NCBI GenBank assembly: GCA_023435545.1 | Contig: JAEYRQ010000230.1 | Span: 1 to 5,587 of the forward strand | Direction: 5' to 3' | From: Pseudomonadota bacterium | GTDB taxonomy: Bacteria > Pseudomonadota > Alphaproteobacteria > Rhizobiales > Tepidamorphaceae | Length of the DNA: 5,587 bases | Shown: piece by piece, positions 1 through 5,058 of the stretch | Layout of the letters: every line of letters begins with the position of its first letter | Numbering within the stretch: position 1 is the first letter of the stretch | Position numbers and translations under genes: made by a program | The notes under the pieces: model-generated | What the model saw: the letters and a program-made list of their open reading frames with translations, nothing else | Told to the model about the DNA's origin: nothing | The model's database searches: none

Positions 1-839
1 TCCATGAAGCGATCGGCGACCAGCTCACCTGCGTGTTCGTCGACCACGGCCTGTTGCGGCTTGATGAGGCCAAGACCGTCGTCGACCTGTTCAGGGGCCA
101 CTACAACATCCCGCTGGTTCACGTTGACGCCTCGAAGCAATTCCTCGGCGAGCTCGAAGGCGTCACCGACCCCGAAGTGAAGCGCAAGACCATCGGCCGC
201 CTGTTCATCGACGTGTTCGATGCCGAGGCGAAGAAGATCGGCGGCGCGGAGTTTCTCGCGCAGGGCACGCTCTACCCCGACGTGATTGAGAGCGTCTCCT
301 TCACCGGCGGCCCGTCGGTGACGATCAAGTCGCACCACAATGTCGGCGGCTTGCCCGAGCGCATGAACATGAAGCTGGTCGAGCCGCTGCGCGAGCTCTT
401 CAAGGACGAGGTGCGCGCACTCGGCCGCGAACTCGGCCTGCCGGAGGCCTTCGTCGGCCGCCATCCCTTCCCCGGCCCCGGCCTCGCCATCCGCTGCCCC
501 GGCGCGAACAGCCGCGACAAGCTGGAGATCCTCCGTAAGGCCGACGCGATCTATCTCGACGAGATCCGCAAGGCGGGCCTCTATGACGCGATCTGGCAGG
601 CCTTCGCCGTGCTCCTGCCCGTCCAGACCGTCGGCGTCATGGGCGACGGCCGCACCTACGACTTCGTCCTGGCGCTCCGGGCCGTCACCTCGGTCGACGG
701 CATGACGGCGGACTTCTACCCCTTCGACATGACCTTCCTCGGCCGCGCGGCCACCCGCATCATCAACGAGGTGAAGGGCGTCAACCGTGTCGTCTACGAC
801 GTGACCTCGAAGCCGCCGGGGACCATCGAGTGGGAGTGA
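1..839 (+). CDS. guaA: GMP synthase (glutamine-hydrolysing), C-terminal part, 5' end outside window
   Basis: Catalyses the last step of GMP synthesis: ATP-dependent amination of XMP with glutamine as nitrogen donor, in the cytoplasm. The frame is open from base 3, and 278 codons precede the TGA at 837-839. About half of the roughly 520-residue family length is visible. It covers the distal part of the ATP-pyrophosphatase domain and the whole C-terminal dimerisation domain. Recognisable blocks are [45 protein letters not shown] and the terminal PPGTIEWE, which matches the usual end of the family. The glutaminase domain and the SGGVDS P-loop lie upstream of the window. Codons are strongly GC-ending (47 of 60 bases are G or C in 421-480). 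The gene looks intact to its natural end. Identification is secure. Confidence 0.98.
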   Translation, partial: HEAIGDQLTCVFVDHGLLRLDEAKTVVDLFRGHYNIPLVHVDASKQFLGELEGVTDPEVKRKTIGRLFIDVFDAEAKKIGGAEFLAQGTLYPDVIESVSFTGGPSVTIKSHHNVGGLPERMNMKLVEPLRELFKDEVRALGRELGLPEAFVGRHPFPGPGLAIRCPGANSRDKLEILRKADAIYLDEIRKAGLYDAIWQAFAVLLPVQTVGVMGDGRTYDFVLALRAVTSVDGMTADFYPFDMTFLGRAATRIINEVKGVNRVVYDVTSKPPGTIEWE

Positions 840-894
840 CGGATAAGAATGCTACAATAGCGTAGTGTCGCGTGTATTTCTCGCTACCGATTGA

Positions 895-1575
895 TTGCTA
901 TTCTTGCCCGTCTTCACTCCCAGTCATCTGGACTACTCCGTCTGCCCCGCAGGACTGAGCTGGACCAGGTCGAAAGCTCGGGATTCCTCGAAGCGGTCTC
1001 GCGCCGAAGAGAAAGTCGAGGTCGACGAAAGCCTGGGTTTAAAGCTGCGCCAGATCCGCCAGAAGCTTTCGTTGTCTCAGCGCGAACTGGCACGCCGCTC
1101 CGGCATTACGCACACTACGATTTCCTTGATAGAGAGCGGTCGCATTAGCCCGTCGTTGAGTTCTCTTAAGAAGATACTCGACGCGATGGACATGACCCTG
1201 TCCGAGTTTTTTGCGGACAATCTCCAGATGAGTACGCGGAAGGCGTTCTTCCGTGCCGAGAATCTTACGCTGGTGGCTCAGGGTAAAGGTCTCGACGTTT
1301 TTCAGGTCGGTGAGGCGATCAAGGCCGACATGCTTCAGATGCTGATCGGGCGATACAGACCTGGCGCCGATACCGGTGAGGAAATGCTGCGGCACGACGG
1401 CGAGGAAATCGGCGTTATCGCTGCGGGAAAATTCGAAGTAACCGTCGGGGATACCACCATCATTCTGGACACCGGTGATGCGTTCTATTTTGACAGCACG
1501 ATTCCGCACCGGTTCAGAAACGTCTCTGACGTCGACGGTGTCATCATCCGCGCAGGTACGGTGCCTAGCATCTAA
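895..1575 (+). CDS. XRE-family transcriptional regulator with C-terminal cupin domain (PuuR-like)
   Basis: Cytoplasmic DNA-binding regulator with a small-molecule-sensing cupin. Counted from TTG 895 (226 aa), a Cro/CI-type helix-turn-helix spans about residues 47-107, with LSQRELARRSGITHTTISLIE as its core and SPSLSSLKKIL then LSEFF following. A Cupin_2 fold fills about 150-222, with an RHDGEEIGVIAAG first motif and GDAFYFDSTIPHRFRN as second motif. Order and motifs match E. coli PuuR (185 aa), the putrescine-responsive repressor, and relatives. The ligand here is unknown. The start is uncertain: an in-frame TGA ends at 894, and no ATG or GTG occurs in frame before the helix-turn-helix. TTG at 895 or 904 (or a CTG) must be used, and no clear ribosome binding site is visible. 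The first 40 or so residues look unlike the family. Codons are less GC-rich than in guaA (31 of 60 in 1141-1200). It may control itself or the enzymes downstream. Confidence 0.88.
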   Translation: MLFLPVFTPSHLDYSVCPAGLSWTRSKARDSSKRSRAEEKVEVDESLGLKLRQIRQKLSLSQRELARRSGITHTTISLIESGRISPSLSSLKKILDAMDMTLSEFFADNLQMSTRKAFFRAENLTLVAQGKGLDVFQVGEAIKADMLQMLIGRYRPGADTGEEMLRHDGEEIGVIAAGKFEVTVGDTTIILDTGDAFYFDSTIPHRFRNVSDVDGVIIRAGTVPSI

Positions 1576-1847
1576 GGCGAAGTCCGCTCACCCGCATTTT
1601 CCGCGTCATAGGCGAGGAACACGCCGCCCCTCATGGCACATGTCGCACAGGTGCTGGTGCCGACGCCCGCGAAATGCTGGAAGGTTGGCGCAGAGACGAC
1701 AACGAGGTCAGCCTCACAGCGCCATTGGCAAAAAGCCGTCGACATCGCTCATGACTTCAGCTTTCGCCGCGGCGCGCGCCTGATCACGCGTGAAGGCACC
1801 GTCCCCCCGTCGAACAACTTGGGGCAGCGGTCGAGTTCCCTCGCCGA

Positions 1848-1870
1848 TGGCCCAATGGCCTATCGGGCCA
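1848..1870. repeat. Short inverted repeat, 6-bp arms
   Basis: TGGCCC (1848-1853) and GGGCCA (1865-1870) are perfect inverted arms around an 11-base loop that itself contains AATGGCC. No T-run follows, so it is not a standard terminator. It lies 33 bases before the larger hairpin and shares its GGCC/AATGG words. The arms are short enough to be chance in GC-rich DNA. Confidence 0.35.
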
Positions 1871-1902
1871 GTCAATGCCATCAGCACATGCGAGTGGATT
1901 GT

Positions 1903-1948
1903 GGCCAATGACAGCGAACAGCGCTGGGTGACGCTGTCCTCATTGGCC
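1903..1948. repeat. Large imperfect inverted repeat (hairpin), 14-bp stem with a 3-base bulge
   Basis: The left arm GGCCAATGACAGCG (1903-1916) is the exact reverse complement of CGCTGTCATTGGCC. The right arm CGCTGTCCTCATTGGCC (1932-1948) matches this apart from three extra bases. The 15-base loop (1917-1931) contains the palindrome CAGCGCTG. Folded, it would be a strong GC-rich hairpin with all 14 stem positions paired. No T-run follows on either strand, so a simple intrinsic terminator is unlikely. It could be a small palindromic element, an end of a degraded mobile element, a regulator operator or a structured RNA. The sequence does not decide between these. Confidence 0.6.
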
Positions 1949-2200
1949 GGCAAGCTGACTGGTTCTTGCCGCACCTCCGTTGTGGCGCGCAGATCGTCGG
2001 CCGATCTTCTTGCGCAACCATAGAACGCAAGATTGGCACCTCGGCGGCAATCTCTGCGCCGCATCGCGCAAGAACCTTCTCTAGGCTTCGAATGTCGACA
2101 TCGACGGGGCGCACGCGGCGCGCGCGAACTCAGGCGGGTGAGGTGCACAGTGGTCGATTCCGATCGTACAGGTGTTCATAGCCGGCCATCCTCCGGACCC

Positions 2201-2241
2201 GGCGACCGGAAGGCTTCCTTCGGCGACCGATCGCATGGCGG
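2201..2241 (+). repeat. Dispersed short repeat, copy A (second copy at 4961-5001)
   Basis: These 41 bases match 4961-5001 at 38 positions, with differences at 2211, 2225 and 2229 and the same orientation. Weaker similarity continues for about ten bases (GAGTTCCTGGAG against GTCTTCCCTGAAG). The copy holds a near-palindrome, CCGGAAGG / CCTTCGG around a CTT loop (2206-2223, with G2208 bulged), so it can form a hairpin. Here it lies in a non-coding stretch, about 30 bases before the flavin monooxygenase remnant. It fits the small palindromic intergenic repeats found in many copies in alphaproteobacterial genomes, but the family cannot be named from two copies. Confidence 0.8.
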
Positions 2242-2269
2242 AGTTCCTGGAGCAAACCGAAGTCGCGAC

Positions 2270-2382
2270 CGTATCGGGCTCGATGTCTTTGGCATTGGCG
2301 AACACCGTCGCGTCGAACTTCTCGACTCGCGCCCGCGGTCATTCTTGCCGCCGCGGCGGCCCGTGCCAACGACATCTTATTG
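2270..2382 (+). pseudogene. Remnant of a luciferase-like (LLM class) flavin-dependent monooxygenase gene
   Basis: Two adjoining frames together encode a conserved N-terminal block of LLM-class flavin-dependent oxidoreductases. From 2270 one frame reads RIGLDVFGIGEHRRVELLDS (ending 2329). From 2329 the next frame reads APAVILAAAAARANDILL (to about 2382). Family members typically carry GLDVFGIGEHHR, then a DSAPAV and LAAAAART block, in this order and spacing. Adding one G at 2329/2330 (TCGCG to TCGGCG) joins the two halves perfectly, so a single-base deletion is the simplest explanation. The start of the gene and nearly all of its roughly 300-residue barrel are missing. The second GEHH histidine is arginine here. 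The remnant abuts the ribosome binding site of the PfpI gene and cannot make a working enzyme. Confidence 0.72.
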
Positions 2383-2387
2383 GAGAG
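2382..2387 (+). promoter_or_regulatory. Ribosome binding site for the DJ-1/PfpI gene
   Basis: GGAGAG lies seven bases before ATG 2395. This supports ATG 2395 over the in-frame TTG at 2380, which would begin before the site and add five residues belonging to the upstream remnant's frame. Confidence 0.75.
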
Positions 2388-2394
2388 TAGAATC

Positions 2395-3087
2395 ATGAAA
2401 GTCGTAATGATTCTGACATCGCATGACCAACTCGGCGACACTGGCCGCAAGACCGGTTTCTGGCTCGAAGAGCTGGCCGCGCCTTATTATGTGTTCAAGG
2501 AAGCTGGCTACGAGATCACGCTCGCGTCGCCCGACGGCGGCCAGCCGCCGCTTGATCCCAAGAGCAACGAGCCCGACTTCCAGACCGAGGACACGCGCCG
2601 CTTCGAGGCCGACGCTGAGGCGCGACAAGCGCTGGCGAATACCGTGAAGCTGGCCGACATTTCCCAAGGCGATTTTGATACGGTCTTTTATCCAGGCGGC
2701 CACGGCCCGATGTGGGATCTCGCCGAAAGCCCGGTCTCGGCGGCGCTGATCGAAAGCTTCCTTGCTGCGAACAAGCCGGTCGCGCTGGTGTGCCACGCGC
2801 CGGGCGTGCTCCGTCATGTCAAGACGCCGAACGGCCGTCCGCTCGTCGAAGGAAAGAAGGTCACCGGCTTCACCAACAGCGAGGAGGCCGCCGTCGGCCT
2901 GACGGACGTCGTGCCGTTCCTCGTCGAGGACGAGTTGCAGGCCAAGGGGGGCATCTACTCGAAGGGTCCTGACTGGGGTCCGTACTTCGTACAGGACGGC
3001 CTGCTGATCACCGGCCAGAACCCGGCTTCGTCCGCCGGCGCCGCCCGTCGCCTGGTCGAGGAACTCGCAGCGACGGCATGCGCCTAG
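2395..3087 (+). CDS. DJ-1/PfpI family protein (type 1 glutamine amidotransferase-like, Hsp31-like)
   Basis: A 230-residue cytoplasmic protein of the DJ-1/PfpI superfamily. Relatives act as glutathione-independent glyoxalases (methylglyoxal to lactate), protein deglycases or chaperones. The exact substrate here is inferred only. Visible features are the opening beta strand KVVMILTSHDQ, the conserved glutamate in GFWLEELAAPYYVF (Glu25/26), the YPGGHGPMWDL turn (about 99-109), and the nucleophile elbow ALVCHAPGVL with Cys133-His134. GFTNSEEAAVGL (about 158-169) probably supplies the third, acidic residue (Glu163/164). Length matches the bacterial Hsp31-like subgroup. It follows a decayed flavin monooxygenase fragment, and a GTG directly after its TAG opens a DUF1330-like remnant. 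It is the first intact gene of the co-directional enzyme run. Family is certain, specific activity is not. Confidence 0.93.
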   Translation: MKVVMILTSHDQLGDTGRKTGFWLEELAAPYYVFKEAGYEITLASPDGGQPPLDPKSNEPDFQTEDTRRFEADAEARQALANTVKLADISQGDFDTVFYPGGHGPMWDLAESPVSAALIESFLAANKPVALVCHAPGVLRHVKTPNGRPLVEGKKVTGFTNSEEAAVGLTDVVPFLVEDELQAKGGIYSKGPDWGPYFVQDGLLITGQNPASSAGAARRLVEELAATACA

Positions 3088-3270
3088 GTGGTCTTCGTCC
3101 GTGACACGGTTACCGACGAGCAGGCGCTCGATCGCTGCCGGGAGCGTACGATGGCCGCGTGCGACGCCTCTCCGCTGGAACCGCTCGCCTTCTACGGTCC
3201 TCACGAGGTGCTTGAGGGCGAGCCGGTCGACGGGGTCGCGATCTTGCGCTTCCCCGCGATGGAGAAAGAG
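3088..3270 (+). pseudogene. Truncated DUF1330-like protein remnant
   Basis: Directly after the PfpI stop (TAG then GTG 3088) about 61 codons read VFVRDTVTDEQAL, then PLAFYGPHEVLEGEPVDGVAILRFPAMEKE. This matches the order of a DUF1330 domain: first strand, helix, the EVLEG strand, then the I-L-x-F-P strand and its helix. DUF1330 proteins are small (about 95 aa) ferredoxin-like-fold proteins of unknown function. The usual C-terminal third (a WYDSPEYQ-type block, then the last strand) is missing. The frame instead runs on into the overlapping SDR gene, giving arginine-rich nonsense until a stop near 3447. The usual first few residues before the YVFV strand are also absent. Translation could restart at TAGGTG, so a short product is possible, but a decayed gene is more likely. 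Its 3' end supplies the SDR ribosome binding site. Confidence 0.6.
3261..3264 (+). promoter_or_regulatory. Ribosome binding site for the SDR gene
   Basis: GGAG within GGAGAAAGAG (3261-3270) sits seven bases before ATG 3272. It fixes the start at the first residue of the Rossmann strand and rejects earlier in-frame starts near 3101, which would add a non-homologous arginine-rich leader. Confidence 0.78.
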
Positions 3271-3271
3271 C

Positions 3272-3955
3272 ATGAGGGTATTCATCGTAGGCATCGGCGG
3301 CGGCGTCGGCCGCCGTATCGGGGAGCAACTCGCCGCGGCGGGCGACGAACCCACCGGTCTTGTGCGTCAGCAGCGCCAGGTCGAGGCGCTGGCGGCCCTC
3401 GGCGTCAAGGCGAAGTTCGGCGACCTCGTCGCGATGTCGGTCGATGAGCTCGCCGACGCGGTGCGTGGCGCCGACGCATTCGTCTTCAGCGCCGGCGCCG
3501 GCGGCAAGGACGGCGACGATGCGACGACCCGCATCGATGGCGATGGACCGGGTAAGCTCGCAGAGGCGGCAGCGCTCGCCGGCGTGCGACGGTTCATACT
3601 CGTCTCCGTCTTCCCCGAAGCTTGGCGCGAGCGGCGCATGGACGCTTCGTTCGAGCACTACATGGTTCAAAAGAAGCGGGCGGAAATCGCGCTCGTTCAG
3701 ACGGATCTCGACTGGCTGATTGTGCGTCCCTCTGCGCTTCTCAACGATCCGGGGACGGGTCGGGTCGATCTTGGTCTCGCCAAGGTCCACCAGGAGATCA
3801 CGCGCGACGACGTCGCAACCACGGTCATCGCGCTGCTCAAATCGCCCGACCTGAGCCGCCTGATCCTGGAGGTGACGGGCGGCGACGTACCCATCGCCGA
3901 GGCGGTAGCGGCTGTCCGAGAAGCCACTGCGCCGACCGGCAACGAGCAAGCGTGA
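3272..3955 (+). CDS. NAD(P)-binding protein, atypical short-chain dehydrogenase (NmrA/SDR_a5-like)
   Basis: A 227-residue cytoplasmic Rossmann-fold protein. The opening strand MRVFIVGIGGGVGRR carries the glycine motif GxxGxxG (Gly7, Gly10, Gly13). Arg32 after the second strand hints at NADPH preference. Further blocks are the strand end DAFVFSAGAGG (68-78), where dehydrogenases place the cofactor, RRFILVSVF with Ser112 (106-114), HYMVQKKRAE giving a Tyr130-x3-Lys134 pair, and DLDWLIVRPSALL (145-157). These fit the atypical SDR group that includes NmrA-like and YwnB-like NAD(P)-binding proteins, which act as redox sensors or reductases. Length is normal for the group. It starts 184 bases after the PfpI stop, the gap being filled by the DUF1330 remnant, and ends 129 bases before the hydrolase. 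The substrate cannot be read from the sequence. Confidence 0.92.
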   Translation: MRVFIVGIGGGVGRRIGEQLAAAGDEPTGLVRQQRQVEALAALGVKAKFGDLVAMSVDELADAVRGADAFVFSAGAGGKDGDDATTRIDGDGPGKLAEAAALAGVRRFILVSVFPEAWRERRMDASFEHYMVQKKRAEIALVQTDLDWLIVRPSALLNDPGTGRVDLGLAKVHQEITRDDVATTVIALLKSPDLSRLILEVTGGDVPIAEAVAAVREATAPTGNEQA

Positions 3956-4071
3956 CATGTCGATGCGCGCTCGCTCCCGTCGACGGTGATCGCGATGCTG
4001 GCAGGAACGGCGGAGATCGCCGCTATGGCGGCACCGGTTCACGCGACGGCAGCGCCTGTATCGCCGAACGC

Positions 4072-4078
4072 AGAGGAG
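4072..4078 (+). promoter_or_regulatory. Ribosome binding site for the alpha/beta hydrolase gene
   Basis: AGAGGAG lies six bases before ATG 4085. It is the best Shine-Dalgarno match in the intergenic stretch and selects ATG 4085 over the in-frame GTG at 3986. Confidence 0.8.
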
Positions 4079-4084
4079 CCAGGC

Positions 4085-5011
4085 ATGGCCACGATCCACT
4101 ACCGCAAGCAGCAGGTCGGCGAAGTTGAGGTGTTCTATCGCGAGGCCGGACCGGCCGACGCCCCGATTGTCTTGCTGCTGCACGGGTTCCCGACGGCCAG
4201 CCACATGTTCCGTGACCTGATCCCGCTTCTGGCCGATCGCTATCGGCTTATCGCGCCCGACCTGCCAGGCTTCGGCCAGACCAAGGCACCGCCGCGCGGG
4301 ACGTTCGACTACACCTTCGACCGGCTCGCCGACGTGATCGAAGGCTTCACAGCGGTCCTGTCGCTCGATCGCTACGCGCTTTACACCTTCGACTATGGCG
4401 CACCGGTGGGTCTGCGCCTGGCGATGCGTCACCCTGAACGTGTTTCGGCGATCATCAGCCAGAACGGCAACGCCTACATCGATGGTTTCAGCGACCAGTG
4501 GGGACCGTGGGAGGCGTATTGGCGCGATGCCAGCGACGCGAACCGGGAAGCCTGCCGACCATCGCTGTCACCCGATACGATCAGGAACTGGCAATACGGG
4601 ACCGGGGCCGATCCGGACCTTCTTTCTCCCGACGGATACGAACTCGACATCGCCTATATGGCGCGGGCCGGGGCGGAGGACATCCAGCTCGACCTGATCC
4701 GCGACTACCGCACCAACGTGGCACTCTATCCGGACTTCCAGGCGTATTTCCGCGCGCATCGTCCGCCGCTGCTGGCCACCTGGGGACGTCACGATCCGGC
4801 GTTCATTCCCGCTGGTGCTGAAGCCTACAAACGTGACCTTCCGGACGCCGAGGTGCATCTGCTGGATGCGGGACACTTTGCATTGGAGACGCACGCGGGA
4901 GAGATCGCGGCGCTCGTGCGCGACTTTCTCGGTCGGGTTCTGCCGGCGGAAACCTGGGGTGGCGACCGGACGGCTTCCTTCGGCCACCAATCGCATGGCG
5001 GTCTTCCCTGA
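4085..5011 (+). CDS. Alpha/beta hydrolase, epoxide hydrolase / haloalkane dehalogenase-like
   Basis: A 308-residue hydrolase of the alpha/beta fold with an aspartate nucleophile, as in epoxide hydrolases and haloalkane dehalogenases. [10 protein letters not shown] (33-42) is the oxyanion-hole loop, [10 protein letters not shown] (57-66) the next conserved loop, and [14 protein letters not shown] (100-113) the nucleophile elbow with Asp103. WGRHDPAF supplies acid Asp237 and [11 protein letters not shown] supplies base His264. A cap domain occupies about 135-220. The start at ATG 4085 gives the usual MATIHYR opening. The in-frame GTG 3986 would add 33 alanine-rich residues without a clear signal peptide. 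The conserved domain ends near residue 285 (ALVRDFLG). The remaining 24 or so residues are unusual and mostly encoded by dispersed repeat copy B. The enzyme may hydrolyse epoxides, halides or esters, and the sequence does not settle which. It is followed 47 bases later by the MDR gene. Confidence 0.92.
   Translation: MATIHYRKQQVGEVEVFYREAGPADAPIVLLLHGFPTASHMFRDLIPLLADRYRLIAPDLPGFGQTKAPPRGTFDYTFDRLADVIEGFTAVLSLDRYALYTFDYGAPVGLRLAMRHPERVSAIISQNGNAYIDGFSDQWGPWEAYWRDASDANREACRPSLSPDTIRNWQYGTGADPDLLSPDGYELDIAYMARAGAEDIQLDLIRDYRTNVALYPDFQAYFRAHRPPLLATWGRHDPAFIPAGAEAYKRDLPDAEVHLLDAGHFALETHAGEIAALVRDFLGRVLPAETWGGDRTASFGHQSHGGLP
4961..5001 (+). repeat. Dispersed short repeat, copy B, encoding the hydrolase tail
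   Basis: Same orientation as copy A at 2201-2241, with 38 of 41 bases identical. Here it lies inside the hydrolase reading frame and encodes [14 protein letters not shown], followed by LP and the TGA at 5009-5011. An outer inverted pair GGTGGC (4958-4963) / GCCACC (4983-4988) flanks it. The inner CCGGAcGG / CCTTCGG hairpin has one mismatch relative to copy A. The RNA hairpin at the end of the gene could affect message stability or coupling to the next gene. Confidence 0.8.
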
Positions 5012-5058
5012 AGCTGCCTCTCCCAATCGAAACGTCGGGTTCGCCAGAAAGGTACAAG

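Larger units (their letters stand above)
1576..2200. other. Gene-free stretch with inverted repeats; no recognisable gene
   Basis: About 625 bases separate the regulator from the first dispersed repeat. Several overlapping open frames exist on both strands, the longest being 1714-2148 on the minus strand (144 codons). None has a recognisable domain, a good ribosome binding site or a convincing family match. High GC alone gives such open frames. The stretch carries two inverted repeats (1848-1870 and 1903-1948) that share the GGCCAATG / CATTGGCC motif. It may be decayed coding DNA, since recognisable remnants occur just downstream, but I cannot name a parent gene. Confidence 0.5.

Noticed and set aside
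852..857. TACAAT as a -10 promoter box for the regulator
   Set aside because: It resembles a -10 hexamer, but no acceptable -35 hexamer lies 16-18 bases upstream. It is too weak to annotate.
858..886. TAGCG ... CGCTA inverted repeat after guaA as a terminator
   Set aside because: Only five pairs around a loop of about 19 bases, and no T-run follows.
1714..2148. Open frame of 144 codons on the minus strand in the gene-free stretch
   Set aside because: It has no recognisable domain, no clear ribosome binding site and an arginine-rich start. It also reads through both arms of the large hairpin. It may be decayed coding DNA but cannot be supported as a gene.
3272..3289. The SDR opening MRVFIV as the surviving last strand of the DUF1330 protein (often RVFIV-like)
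   Set aside because: It is in a different frame from the DUF1330 remnant and is fully explained as the first Rossmann strand, followed directly by the glycine motif.
3986..4084. N-terminal extension of the hydrolase from GTG 3986 as a signal peptide
   Set aside because: No positively charged start, no clear hydrophobic core with cleavage site, and a much better ribosome binding site serves ATG 4085, which matches the family start.
2377..4432. Long minus-strand open frames opposite PfpI, SDR and hydrolase (2377-3354 and 3110-4432)
   Set aside because: They are arginine-rich antisense shadows of clearly homologous + strand genes, as expected from high GC at third codon positions.
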